Counted from the first letter of the stretch, positions 1-9,153 are shown. The stretch: DNA of 29,049 nt from Gp13-AA77 sp035946575 (GCA_035946575.1 DASYZG010000109.1:1-29049); one strand, 5' to 3'. Numbers and translations: made by a program. The notes: a model not told the origin generated them from the sequence alone.

Positions 1-405
<405 letters not shown>

Positions 406-1470
406 TTATTTCACCTGTGTTTTCAACAGCTTATCCTGTGGAAAACTCGCCGGAGCGCTAAATCGCGGGAAAGGACTGCTCTGGAGCGAGGCGAAGGGAC
501 GCCCGCGCCACAACCCGCGGACCCCTAATCGTCGCGCGCGCGCGATAGATTCTCTTTTAGCAGGGATCCTGATGGCCATAAATCCATTGTCAATGCCAGA
601 TCCAGAAGCATAGTAAATGCCGACGATCTCATTCGTCCGACTGATTGCAACAGGCTCAGTTTGGCTCGCGTTCGGCACGTCTATCTGCACGAACGTCCCG
701 TTGAGATAAAGGAACCCGTTTGCCCGCCCTTCGGGGGTCTGATACCAGCCGACGATCTCGCCCGAATCATTGATTCCGTATGCGACGGTGTACGAGGCGC
801 CTGGGAAGTCGATCGTCTCGAAGGAACCGCTGGAGTACAGAAAGCCATGCGTCGTGCCGTCACCGAGTTGATACCATCCGCTAATTTCTTGGGAGGAATT
901 AATGCCCAAGGCAGCCGTAGCAGTCGCGTCGGGGAAATCGATGTCTTGGAAGGTGCCCGATGTATCAAGGAACCCGTGCTGAGTTCCACTGGTGTCTTGG
1001 TAAAGCCCGGCAATTTGGCCCGAATTATTGATACCGGAGGCAATTGTGTTCGTGCCGTTCGGAACGTCCAGGGTCTCGATCACTCCGTTGGATAAACGAA
1101 AGCCGTGGCCGGTCCCATCGCTTGCTGTATATGAGCCCACGACGGCTCCCGAATCATTGATGCCGTCCGCAGACGTACCCAAGGCTCCGGGAAAATCAAC
1201 TGTTGTGAATTTGCCTCCGCCGAAGAGATAGCCATGCACCAGCTCTTCACCTGAAAGAAAATATTGCCCGACAATCTCGCCAGAGTAGTTCACGCCCAGA
1301 GCCTGATCGCCCTGAGCCCCAGGGTGGTCAATAGTCCGAAAGCGATATAAGAGCGAAAGAGCAGATTTCTCGATGCGTTGAGCTCTCGCATCCGGTTGCT
1401 TGAATTCTTGAGCTGAAAACGGGACAGCGCACGCGACGAGAAGCATGATGCCGACAGATGAACGTTTCAA
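406..1470 (-). CDS. Secreted HAF-repeat protein
   Basis: Predicted exported beta-propeller-like protein of unknown function, 354 aa. Residues 1-20 form a signal peptide (MKRSSVGIMLLVACAVPFSA). Six repeats of about 40 residues follow, each with a GINDSGxIVGxY core and a later HGFLY/NGFLY word, which is the HAF repeat pattern of extracellular proteins. The start is TTG at 1470, chosen because GGAGG lies 7 nt upstream (minus strand GGAGGTGGCGG then TTG) and because it places the signal peptide exactly at the N-terminus. The last ~45 residues after the repeats are Arg/Ser/Pro-rich and look like read-through of non-coding DNA, so the ancestral stop may have been lost. The gene is alone and divergent from the DHOR gene. 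Cell-surface or periplasmic location is inferred from the signal peptide. Confidence 0.85.
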   Translation of the reverse strand: MKRSSVGIMLLVACAVPFSAQEFKQPDARAQRIEKSALSLLYRFRTIDHPGAQGDQALGVNYSGEIVGQYFLSGEELVHGYLFGGGKFTTVDFPGALGTSADGINDSGAVVGSYTASDGTGHGFRLSNGVIETLDVPNGTNTIASGINNSGQIAGLYQDTSGTQHGFLDTSGTFQDIDFPDATATAALGINSSQEISGWYQLGDGTTHGFLYSSGSFETIDFPGASYTVAYGINDSGEIVGWYQTPEGRANGFLYLNGTFVQIDVPNASQTEPVAISRTNEIVGIYYASGSGIDNGFMAIRIPAKRESIARARRLGVRGLWRGRPFASLQSSPFPRFSAPASFPQDKLLKTQVK

Positions 1471-1832
1471 CCGCCACCTCCGAGGGCCTCGACTCTACCA
1501 CGCATATGTCTGCCACCCGAGAACAAAATGCGGACGCCGACGGGAGACACATTCTGCCCACGATTTGCAGCCAGGGGGAATCCACTAAGGTGGGTTCGGG
1601 GGGCGGAGGAGCGGCTTGGCCAAAACCTCGAACGTGAAATCCGAAATAGCTGAGAAGTTGCCGGAGCGGCTCGGTTTCGGGGTATTTCCGGCGGGCGGTG
1701 GAGAGTTCCGCTGGTTCTCACTTCGATCAACCTGCTGTCCCAATCCCCCAAGTTCCGATTGGTATGGCGAAGTCAGTTTGATTAGAATCGAGGGCGCGCG
1801 GGACCGCCGGACTTCGCAGATGGGGGTGAATT
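1471..1832. other. Divergent intergenic region, no clear sites
   Basis: This 362-bp gap separates the starts of the HAF gene (left, minus) and the DHOR gene (right, plus), so it must carry both promoters. I could not recognise a convincing -35/-10 pair in either direction. Short overlapping frames here lack SD sequences and domain features. Confidence 0.5.
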
Positions 1833-3257
1833 ATGCCGCTACGACTCAAAGTTGCTTCCAGAATCTTATCTGGAGTTGTGGGTGCATTCTTGGCAACTTG
1901 TGTGTGCACAGCGGGCCAAACAACAGGCACCGTCACAGACCCCGGCGTTCGCGAAGGCTCGCCCGGAACCGGCAGCCCCATGCCGGGCCTGACGGCCGAC
2001 GAAAGCGCGTTTTTTCAGGACGGGCTCGCGCGCTTCCAGAACATCGAGACCGTTAAGGGAGGCAACAATGCCGGGCTCGGGCCTCGGTTCAACTCAAACC
2101 AGTGCTTTTCCTGCCATTCGCAGCCAGCGCCCGGCGGTTCGAGCCCGGCGCAAAACCCCTTGATTGCGATTGCCACGCTCGGTGGGGCAAAGAACAAGGT
2201 TCCCTGGTTCATCGCGGCGAAGGGTCCGGTCCGCGAAGCGCGCTTCAAGCGGAATCCCGATGGAACCAACGACGGCGAGGTTCACGACCTGTTCGTCGTC
2301 ACGGGCCGCAGCGACGCGGCGAGCTGCAACATCGCCCAATTCAACTTCCTGCCCGCCGGAAACCCGCTCACCGGCCGCGGCGGCAATCCGAACATCATCT
2401 TCCGCATCCCGACGCCAGTCTTTGGCGCCGGTCTCATTGAAGCAATCCCCGACCGCGCAATCCTCGCGAACCAGAAGGCCAACGCTTCGGAGAAAAGGGC
2501 GCTGGGCATCTCCGGCCATGCCAACGCCCACTTGAGCGGCAATGCGAACCGCAGCGGCAATGACGGCACCATTACCCGCTTCGGATGGAAGGCTCAGAAC
2601 AAGTCGCTTCTGATGTTCGCGGCCGAAGCCTATAACGTTGAAATGGGAATCTCAAATCAACTTTTTCCGCAGGAACGCGACGAGACGCCAGGGTGCGTTT
2701 TTACCGCCATTCCCAATGATACGATCAACTTCACGACGACTCCAAGTCCGAGCGCCAACACCAATACCGCCATGCTCTCTGACATCGAGGCCTTCGCCGA
2801 CTTCATGCGCATGCTGGCCCCGCCCAGCCCGGCGCCCGAGACGCCATCCACGGCAAGGGGACGGGCGCTCTTCGCCAAGGTCGGCTGTGCGCACTGCCAC
2901 ACGCCGTCCTTTACTACCGGCAAGATGATTGGCAGTGGCTCCTCGACTATCCCAAGCGCAGCGCTCTCCAATCAGCCGGTGAACCTGTTCTCAGATCTCC
3001 TCGTGCACCATATGGGCACGCGTCTGGCGGACGGCATAACGCAGGGCGGCGCAGGCCCGGATGAGTTCCGCACCGCGCCCCTTTGGGGTGTCGGGCAACG
3101 CATCTTCTTCCTTCATGATGGACGGACCAGCAATCTGGCGGAGGCTATCGAGTTTCACCGGAGCCCTGGTAGCGAGGCCAGCCGGGTAGTCGAGCGCTTT
3201 GATCGGTTGAGCACTCCGCAAAAGCAGGACGTCATCAATTTCCTGCGGTCGCTCTAG
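1833..3257 (+). CDS. Di-heme c-type oxidoreductase (DHOR / putative peroxidase family)
   Basis: Periplasmic two-heme protein of 474 aa. A hydrophobic signal sequence covers about residues 8-28. Two CxxCH heme-c motifs are visible: CFSCH at 91-95 and CAHCH at 352-356. The context GxGPxFNSNQCFSCHSQP and the C-terminal TAPLWGVGQR and FLHDGR words fit the DHOR family (putative thiol oxidoreductase/peroxidase), related to MauG and bacterial cytochrome c peroxidases. The expected role is electron transfer or peroxide or thiol chemistry in the periplasm; the substrate cannot be told. The start is ATG with GGGGGTG a few bases upstream. The gene converges on the PQQ dehydrogenase gene with only 86 bp between the stops, and both are extracytoplasmic redox proteins, so a shared electron-transfer role is possible but unproven. 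Confidence 0.88.
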   Translation: MPLRLKVASRILSGVVGAFLATCVCTAGQTTGTVTDPGVREGSPGTGSPMPGLTADESAFFQDGLARFQNIETVKGGNNAGLGPRFNSNQCFSCHSQPAPGGSSPAQNPLIAIATLGGAKNKVPWFIAAKGPVREARFKRNPDGTNDGEVHDLFVVTGRSDAASCNIAQFNFLPAGNPLTGRGGNPNIIFRIPTPVFGAGLIEAIPDRAILANQKANASEKRALGISGHANAHLSGNANRSGNDGTITRFGWKAQNKSLLMFAAEAYNVEMGISNQLFPQERDETPGCVFTAIPNDTINFTTTPSPSANTNTAMLSDIEAFADFMRMLAPPSPAPETPSTARGRALFAKVGCAHCHTPSFTTGKMIGSGSSTIPSAALSNQPVNLFSDLLVHHMGTRLADGITQGGAGPDEFRTAPLWGVGQRIFFLHDGRTSNLAEAIEFHRSPGSEASRVVERFDRLSTPQKQDVINFLRSL

Positions 3258-3343
3258 CAAAGGTCGGGCCGGGCCGGCGCATCAGATCCAGTCGCGATTC
3301 CCGTCGAGTCTATCCATGATGTGAGAACGTCCGCGCCAGTCCG

Positions 3344-5383
3344 CTACGGCAACGTGAAAGCCACGAGCGAATCGCTCTGTTTTTCTTCGCGAATTTTGGG
3401 ATGTCCGCCGGCGGCGATCACCAGGTATTGCTTGCCATTGGGTAATCGATACGTCATCGGCGTGGCGTGGGCGCTGGCGGGCAGTTCGGCGCGCCAGAGT
3501 TCCCTGCCGGTTTCGGTATCGAAGGCGCGGATGTGCGGGTCGAGCGTGCCGGCGACGAAGACCAGTCCGCCGGCAGTGACGATCGGGCCGCCGAGGCTCA
3601 AAGATCCGGAGGCGTCGGAAAGCTGAGGCGCATTCGCGCCGGGCGGCGGAGGCGCGGCGGGGGCGTTGCCCGGAGAGCCGCTGCCATGACACAGCGCGCA
3701 GTTGGTGGTCACGTCGCGCATGGAACCGAGCGGGACCTGCCAGCGAATCTTACCGGTCTTCATGTCGATGGCGGACATCTGACCCCAGGGCTGGGGACTG
3801 CAAGGCAGGCCTGACGGGGAGAAGAGCACGTTGCGATACATGCCGTAGGGCGCCCCGATCTGCGAACCGTACTCGCCCTGGGGCCCGTGCGCCCGGGCCT
3901 CCGCCATCTGCGCACGAGGAATCAACTTTACGACGTAAGGGACGTTGTTGTTGTTCACGAACAGCAGCGAAGTGGTGGGATCGAAGGCGTAGCCGCCCCA
4001 GTTCAGCGATCCGATCGAGCCGGGGATGTTGAGGGTTCCTTGCAGGCTCGGCGGCGCGAACAGTCCGGGATTCCACAGGCCGCTGATCATTTTGCGGCAG
4101 ATCTCGCGATCACCGGGCGTCAGGCCAAAGGCGCCGCCGGCAGTCATCTGCTGGCGCCCGATCGGCGGCGGCGCGACGGGCTCAGGCTGAGTCGGTGAAG
4201 TCTGTTCGCCCGGAACGTTGCTTTGCGGCACGGGCCGCTCTTCCACCGGAAACACCGGCTTGCCGGTGTCGCGATCGAGGACGTAAATGAATCCCGTCTT
4301 GTTGCCCTGGATCACCACCGGAATCTTGCGGCCGCCGTGTTCCAGCGTGGTGAGCAGCGGAGGACAGGCAGTGTCGAAGTCCCAGAGATTGTGATGGACG
4401 AGCTGGAATCCCCAGGCCAGTTCGCCGGTCTCAGCGCGCAGCGCCACGACGGAGTCCGCCCATTTGTCGTCGCCGAGGCGCGCGCCGCCATAGAAGTCAG
4501 GGCTGGCGCTGCCCGTGGGCACGAACACCAGGTGGCGCTCCGGATCGACCGACATGATCGACCAGGCGTTGGCCGCGCCGCTCCGCCAGGCCTGGCCGAA
4601 GGGCTTCGACGACGCGTCCGGGGCGTTCGGCGGAACCGGATCCCATTTCCAGAGCAGCCTGCCCGAACCCGCGTCGTAGCCACGCACCACGCCAGAGGCC
4701 ATGTCGACGAAAGTGTTGTCGTTGATCGCCGAGCCGACCACGACGACGTTGTCAACCACGGCCGGCGGAGAGGTGATGTGATACCAGCCCTTGTGGTATC
4801 GCGGCACGTCGTTCAGGTTGACTTCGCCGTGATGGCCGAAGTCCGCGCAGGGCGTGCCAGTGGCGGCGTCAAGAGCAATCAGGCGCGCATCGACCGTCGC
4901 TTCAAAAATTCGGCGATGGCAGGGCGCGGACGATGCTGGTCCGGGATCGCGCCAAGTGGCGACGCCGCGATTGACCAGCCCGTCGCCGTAGTCCCACGTG
5001 GGATCGATCCTGGGGTCATACGCCCAACGCTCGAGACCCGTGGCGGGATCGAGCGCGATCACGCGGTTGAACGGCGTCGAGAGGTAGAGCGTGCCATCGA
5101 CCAGAATGGGCGTGGTCTCGAATCCGCTACGCTGCTTGTTGCCGCTGCCGTCGGAAATGTCGCCCGTGTGGAACGTCCAGGCCACTTGCAGCCGGCTCAC
5201 GTTCCCGCGATGGATCTGCTTGAGCGGTGAGTAGCGCATGCCTCCGGGATCGTGTCCGTAGACCGGCCAGTCGTCTGCCGGTTGCGGAGCCGCGGACTGT
5301 TGTCTGCGTCTTTGAGCGGCGACCAGAAAAACGAGAGCGAGTGTAATCGGAACGAAGACTGCCAGGCGGCGCGCGCGCTTCAT
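3344..5383 (-). CDS. PQQ-dependent dehydrogenase (glucose/quinate-type) with CxxCH motif
   Basis: Quinoprotein beta-propeller, 679 aa, oxidising an alcohol or sugar in the periplasm with PQQ as cofactor. The N-terminus has one signal segment (AVFVPITLALVFLVAA) instead of the five membrane helices of classical GCD. The propeller entry WPVYGHDPGGMRYSPL and the words RLIALDAATGTPCADFG, LWDFDTACPPLL, GLPCSPQPWG and AAGGHPKI match the glucose/quinate/shikimate branch. A CALCH motif (C562, C565, H566) lies in a Pro/Gly/Ala-rich insert after the PLGSMRD strand, so the enzyme may carry its own heme c. I chose ATG 5383 over the upstream in-frame GTG 5401 because GGAGGTGG sits 7 nt before the ATG. No pqq biosynthesis genes are in the window. 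The substrate is unknown. Confidence 0.88.
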   Translation of the reverse strand: MKRARRLAVFVPITLALVFLVAAQRRRQQSAAPQPADDWPVYGHDPGGMRYSPLKQIHRGNVSRLQVAWTFHTGDISDGSGNKQRSGFETTPILVDGTLYLSTPFNRVIALDPATGLERWAYDPRIDPTWDYGDGLVNRGVATWRDPGPASSAPCHRRIFEATVDARLIALDAATGTPCADFGHHGEVNLNDVPRYHKGWYHITSPPAVVDNVVVVGSAINDNTFVDMASGVVRGYDAGSGRLLWKWDPVPPNAPDASSKPFGQAWRSGAANAWSIMSVDPERHLVFVPTGSASPDFYGGARLGDDKWADSVVALRAETGELAWGFQLVHHNLWDFDTACPPLLTTLEHGGRKIPVVIQGNKTGFIYVLDRDTGKPVFPVEERPVPQSNVPGEQTSPTQPEPVAPPPIGRQQMTAGGAFGLTPGDREICRKMISGLWNPGLFAPPSLQGTLNIPGSIGSLNWGGYAFDPTTSLLFVNNNNVPYVVKLIPRAQMAEARAHGPQGEYGSQIGAPYGMYRNVLFSPSGLPCSPQPWGQMSAIDMKTGKIRWQVPLGSMRDVTTNCALCHGSGSPGNAPAAPPPPGANAPQLSDASGSLSLGGPIVTAGGLVFVAGTLDPHIRAFDTETGRELWRAELPASAHATPMTYRLPNGKQYLVIAAGGHPKIREEKQSDSLVAFTLP

Positions 5384-5414
5384 TGAGACCACCTCCGTCA
5401 CAAACGGTCGTCAC

Positions 5415-5457
5415 AGTATAAGAAATTTTCGCGGGCGACGCCGTGACCATGGTCACG
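5415..5457 (-). promoter_or_regulatory. CRP-type palindrome and -10 box upstream of PQQ dehydrogenase
   Basis: A perfect 16-bp palindrome, CGTGACCATGGTCACG, occupies 5442-5457. It contains the GTGA-N6-TCAC core of CRP/FNR-superfamily operators. On the minus strand a TATACT -10 box occupies 5415-5420 with no recognisable -35. If transcription starts 7 nt after that box (about 5408), the palindrome is centred near -41.5, the class II activator position. The site also lies about 65 bp upstream of the divergent phosphoesterase start, so it could serve both genes. The regulator itself is not in the window. Confidence 0.6.
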
Positions 5458-5522
5458 ATGGCGGCCGGCATTGCCGGGTAGTGATAGCATGGGGATTCAT
5501 CAGGCCCGAAAAGGAGCGACCC

Positions 5523-8396
5523 TTGCGAAAGCTTGCCCGGAGTTCAGGACTGATTGCTGGTGTTGCCGTTTTCTCCTTGACTGCATGGTTCGGCGCGACG
5601 CGGCACTTCGCTGCCGGGGCGCGAGAGCACGATTCGGCACAGGCGCCGGCCGCAAGGCGTGCGCGGCGGAACCTCTCCACCAGTAAATCGCTACTGCTAC
5701 CCGAGCCCGGCGAACCGCAGCCGACCAACAGCCTGCCGTTGACCGCGGCGCTGAGCCCGGACGGCCGCTATCTCGCTTTGCTGAACAACGGCTTTGGCAC
5801 CGCCGAGTCCGGCGATCAGCAGTCCATCGCCATCCTCGACCTGAACTCCGGCGCGTTGACCGATTTCCCCGACGCGCGCCTCGGCCGCCGCGCTCACCAG
5901 TCGTATTTCCTGGGCCTCGCGTTCAGCGGCGACGGTCAGGAGATTTACGCTTCGATGGCTTCGCTTACGGACATCGAAGGCGCCCGGCCGGGCGACACCG
6001 GCAACGGCATCGCGGTTTACAAATTCGACGGCACGCACGTTGCGCCCGAGCGCTTCATCAGGATTCCGCCGCAGGACATGAAGCCCGGCCAGACGACGAA
6101 GCTCGCTCCGGGTCTGCCCGCCGGCAAGGCCGTGCCTTACCCGGCGGGACTGGCGGTGCTCAAACGCAACGGACAGGAAGACCTGCTGGTGGCCGACAAT
6201 CTCTCGGACGACGCGCTGCTGATGAACGCCGCCACCGGCGACATCCAAGCGCGCTTTGATCTGAGCCGCGGCGACGTTGTGCCCGCCAGCTATCCCTACG
6301 AGGTCGTGGTCACACGGGATGGCAGGCACGCATTCGTCAGTCTTTGGAACGCTTCGGAGGTCGACGAGCTTGCACTCGACAGCGGCAAGGTGGCTCACGA
6401 GATCACGATGCTTCCTCCCAACGCGCCTGCCGCCCCCGGATCGCACCCCACGGCGCTGCTCCTGAGCAAGGACGAGTCGCGCTTGTACGTCGCCCTGGCC
6501 AACGCGGATCGCGTGGCCGTGGTCGATACGGCATCGGGAGAGGTCAAGGCGTGGCTGAGCACCGAACTGCCCGGCGAGAAATACGGCGGAACCTTCCCCA
6601 ACGCGCTGGCGCTTGATGCCGCGGGGGACAAGCTCTACGTCGCCGACGCTTCCGCGAACGCGGTGGCCGTGTTTGACCTTTCTCACCTGAGTAGCTCTGA
6701 AGTCAATGCTCCGGCGCGCGCGCTGGGCTTCATCCCTACCGAGTGGTATCCGACGGCGCTGGCGGTCTCGGGTGATCACCTGCTGGTGGCGGCCGGCAAG
6801 GGTGAGGGAACAGGTCCGAACGGGAAACTCTCGCCGCCCCCGCGCGGCCGGACGCGGCCGGATTTCCCTTACATCGCCACCTTGATTCACGGCTCCGTTG
6901 CCAGCATTAATCTGTCCAAGGCGGAGGGCGAGTTGCCGGAGCTCACGCGCGAGGTGGTGGCCAACAACGGCATGCGGGCGCGGGCGCGCTCCATGCGTTT
7001 CGCGGGCGGGCGGAATCCGATTCATCACGTAATTTACATCATCAAGGAGAATCGCAGTTACGACCAGGTGTTCGGCGACATCAAGGAGGCGAACGGCGAT
7101 CCCCAGCTCGTGATCTATGGCGAAGACATCACGCCCAACCAGCATCGGCTCGCGCGGCAATTCGGCGTGCTCGACAATTTCTACGTCAGCGGCGAGGTAT
7201 CGGGCAACGGCCACGTGTGGTCCACGGCGGCGATCAGCAGCGATTACACGGAGAAGACCTGGGAAATCGCCTATCGCAGCAACGACCGCACGTACGACTA
7301 CGAGGGCGAGGTGGCGAGCGGCTTCCCCCTGACGCAGGGAATCCCCGACGTGGACGCGCCGGGGACGGGCTACCTCTGGGGCGATATCGCGCGCACGGGA
7401 CTCAGTTACCGGCATTACGGCGAATTTGTGGCCACGGAATGGTGCAACGATAATGCGGTCCAGCAATCGCCAACCGGGGGTACGCCCCCGGCGCCGGGCA
7501 AGGCGTGCCCGAAGACCTTCATTCATCGGGGCGAGGCCCTGCCCGCCAATCTCGGGCAGCCGCATGGCTCGCCGAGTCCGTGGCCCTGGCCGGTGCCGAT
7601 CATCGCCCGCGACGTGCCCACCAAGCCGGAGCTGGTCGGCCACTTTGATCCTCAGGCCGCAGACTTCAATCTTTCTTATCCCGATCAGTTTCGGGTGGAC
7701 GAGTTCCTCAATGAGTTTCGGGGATTCGTGGCGGCGCGCCAGCAAGGCCGCAAGCCGGGAGAAATGCCTCAATTCGTGCTGCTGCGCCTCCCCAACAATC
7801 ACACCGCGGGCACGCGTCCGGGAATGCCGAAGCCGGAAGCGTCCATCGCCGATAACGATCTTGCTGTGGGCCGCCTCGTTGAGGCTGTCTCACACAGCCC
7901 CTACTGGGACGACACCGCGATTTTCATTCTGGAAGATGACGCCCAGGACGGGCCCGATCACGTGGACGCGCATCGCAGCCCGGCGCTGGTGATCAGCAAG
8001 TATTCACCGAAAATCGCGAGCGGACCCTTTGTTGATCACGAGTTCTACACCACGGTAAACATGATCCGCACCATGGAGCTCCTGCTGGGCCTGCCGCCCA
8101 TGAACAATAACGACGCCTGGGCCGCGCCCATGGTCGAACTGTTCTCGGGTCCCGGCGCACAGGCGCCGTTCGCTGCGGACTACAGCAATCAGAAGAACCG
8201 GCTGCTTTACCAGGTGAATCCGCCCAACGGGCCGGGCGCCAGGGAGTCGGCGCGCATGGATTTCTCGCATGCGGACGCCGCCAACAACGTGGCCTTGAAC
8301 CGGATTCTCTGGCGGGAGCGCAAGGGGAATATCCGCATGCCGGCGCCGAAGCACACGGTGTTTCCCGCGGGCGACAGTGACGGCGATGGCGACTGA
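5523..8396 (+). CDS. Exported YVTN beta-propeller / phosphoesterase-family protein
   Basis: Large secreted hydrolase-like protein, 957 aa. Residues ~10-30 form a signal sequence (SGLIAGVAVFSLTAWFGA). Residues ~50-490 carry lactonase/YVTN-type propeller repeats (LSPDGRYLALLNN, VVTRDGRHAFVSLWN, RLYVALANADRVAVVDTASG). Residues ~500-930 form a phosphoesterase domain (phospholipase C/acid phosphatase family) with the hallmark ENRSYD at 509-514 and an acidic/His cluster EDDAQDGPDHVDAH from 804, expected to bind metal. The protein ends in an acidic DSDGDGD tail. The start is TTG 5523, preceded by AAGGAG at 5511-5516 with 6-nt spacing; the longer GTG frame from 5481 has no SD and would bury the signal. 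The stop is 5 bp before the DUF1801 gene. It may release phosphate from organic phosphoesters; the true substrate is unknown. Confidence 0.87.
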   Translation: MRKLARSSGLIAGVAVFSLTAWFGATRHFAAGAREHDSAQAPAARRARRNLSTSKSLLLPEPGEPQPTNSLPLTAALSPDGRYLALLNNGFGTAESGDQQSIAILDLNSGALTDFPDARLGRRAHQSYFLGLAFSGDGQEIYASMASLTDIEGARPGDTGNGIAVYKFDGTHVAPERFIRIPPQDMKPGQTTKLAPGLPAGKAVPYPAGLAVLKRNGQEDLLVADNLSDDALLMNAATGDIQARFDLSRGDVVPASYPYEVVVTRDGRHAFVSLWNASEVDELALDSGKVAHEITMLPPNAPAAPGSHPTALLLSKDESRLYVALANADRVAVVDTASGEVKAWLSTELPGEKYGGTFPNALALDAAGDKLYVADASANAVAVFDLSHLSSSEVNAPARALGFIPTEWYPTALAVSGDHLLVAAGKGEGTGPNGKLSPPPRGRTRPDFPYIATLIHGSVASINLSKAEGELPELTREVVANNGMRARARSMRFAGGRNPIHHVIYIIKENRSYDQVFGDIKEANGDPQLVIYGEDITPNQHRLARQFGVLDNFYVSGEVSGNGHVWSTAAISSDYTEKTWEIAYRSNDRTYDYEGEVASGFPLTQGIPDVDAPGTGYLWGDIARTGLSYRHYGEFVATEWCNDNAVQQSPTGGTPPAPGKACPKTFIHRGEALPANLGQPHGSPSPWPWPVPIIARDVPTKPELVGHFDPQAADFNLSYPDQFRVDEFLNEFRGFVAARQQGRKPGEMPQFVLLRLPNNHTAGTRPGMPKPEASIADNDLAVGRLVEAVSHSPYWDDTAIFILEDDAQDGPDHVDAHRSPALVISKYSPKIASGPFVDHEFYTTVNMIRTMELLLGLPPMNNNDAWAAPMVELFSGPGAQAPFAADYSNQKNRLLYQVNPPNGPGARESARMDFSHADAANNVALNRILWRERKGNIRMPAPKHTVFPAGDSDGDGD

Positions 8397-8401
8397 ATAC
8401 G

Positions 8402-8794
8402 ATGTCCAGAACAAGGTTCAGTTCAGTGGATGAATACCTCGGCGCGCAGCCCGAGAGCGTGCGGCGAGTGCTGAAGCAGGTGCGGAGTGTCATCCACCAG
8501 GCGCTGGCCGGAGCCGAAGAGGTGATCTCCTACAATATCCCCGCCTACAAACTGCACGGCGAGCGTGTGATCTTCTTCGCAGGCTTCAGGCACCACTACT
8601 CGATCTATCCCGCCAGCAAGCGTCTCATCGAAGCGTTCAAGAATGAGCCCGGAGCGCATGAATTCAAGAGCAGCACCATCCGTTTCCCGCTGTCGGAGCC
8701 CGTTCCAGCAAAGTTCATTGAACGGGTTGCGAAATTCCGCGCGAAGGAAGCGGCGGAGCGTGCGAAGACGAAGGCAGTTGCGAAGAAGCGCTAG
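8402..8794 (+). CDS. DUF1801 (YdhG-like) protein
   Basis: Small cytosolic protein, 130 aa, without signal or membrane segment. The sequence SSVDEYLGAQPESVRRVLKQ followed by AEEVISYNIPAYKL and FFAGFRHHYSIYP is characteristic of the DUF1801/YdhG family, whose fold is known but whose biochemical role is not settled. The typical family length is about 110-140 aa, so the gene is complete. The C-terminal 25 residues are Lys/Ala-rich (AAERAKTKAVAKKR), as often seen in nucleic-acid-associated tails. It starts 5 bp after the phosphoesterase stop and is probably co-transcribed, though no functional link is evident. Confidence 0.85.
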   Translation: MSRTRFSSVDEYLGAQPESVRRVLKQVRSVIHQALAGAEEVISYNIPAYKLHGERVIFFAGFRHHYSIYPASKRLIEAFKNEPGAHEFKSSTIRFPLSEPVPAKFIERVAKFRAKEAAERAKTKAVAKKR

Positions 8795-9011
8795 CGCGCC
8801 GACACTGCGTGTTGGACCTCGCGATGCGATTCGGTCAGCGACCGGAGAAACCGCTTCAGCGCGCGGCCTCGGAGCGATACGGGAAATATGTCGGCACGCT
8901 CATGGCTTTCCACCTCCAACGAGGGGCGACCGGGGGCGCGGGCATCCCCGCGCTTCGTTGAGGGCTGGCCCTTGCCCGCAGCGTCCACCCGCTTACTTCG
9001 GCAGCCGTAAA

Positions 9012-9027
9012 CGGGCAAGGATGCCCG
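9012..9027. repeat. REP-like palindrome CGGGC-N6-GCCCG
   Basis: The 5-bp arms enclose AAGGAT. The same arrangement, with loop GAGGAT, recurs at 21926-21943, so this is a dispersed small element rather than a unique hairpin. Confidence 0.5.
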
Positions 9028-9072
9028 GCGCAGCCGCTCCCTGCTGGTATTGGGGTACCATCGGAAGGGCAT

Positions 9073-9090
9073 ACGGGCGATGACGCCCGT
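9073..9090. repeat. Perfect 7-bp hairpin, ACGGGCG-ATGA-CGCCCGT
   Basis: GC-rich stem with a 4-nt loop, 64 bp beyond the end of the TPR/barrel gene (minus strand). No U-tract follows in either direction, so a terminator role is uncertain. Confidence 0.45.
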
Positions 9091-9153
9091 CACAGTCCTG
9101 CGCGATACAAGCTGGGCGATCGGTGAGGGATCGGAGTGCCCCTGCCGAGTCAA

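Larger units (their letters stand above)
8795..9153. other. Convergent intergenic region with GC-rich palindromes
   Basis: This 359-bp gap between converging genes holds no credible gene. It contains three GC-rich palindromic words. One is around 8925-8950, whose minus strand reads GGGGATGCCCGCGCCCCC. The second is at 9012-9027, CGGGC-AAGGAT-GCCCG. The third is a perfect 7-bp stem at 9073-9090, ACGGGCG-ATGA-CGCCCGT. None is followed by a T-run, so they look more like dispersed REP-like elements than classical terminators. They could still end transcription from both sides. Confidence 0.55.

Noticed and set aside
4223..5230. 335-residue plus-strand frame inside the PQQ dehydrogenase gene
   Set aside because: Antisense shadow produced by GC-rich codon bias; the minus-strand frame has clear family motifs.
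5697..7802. 701-residue minus-strand frame inside the phosphoesterase gene
   Set aside because: Antisense shadow; His/Arg/Val-rich composition and no domain pattern.
8791..9153. 120-residue minus-strand frame in the convergent gap
   Set aside because: Consists largely of palindromic repeat DNA, lacks an SD and overlaps the DUF1801 stop.
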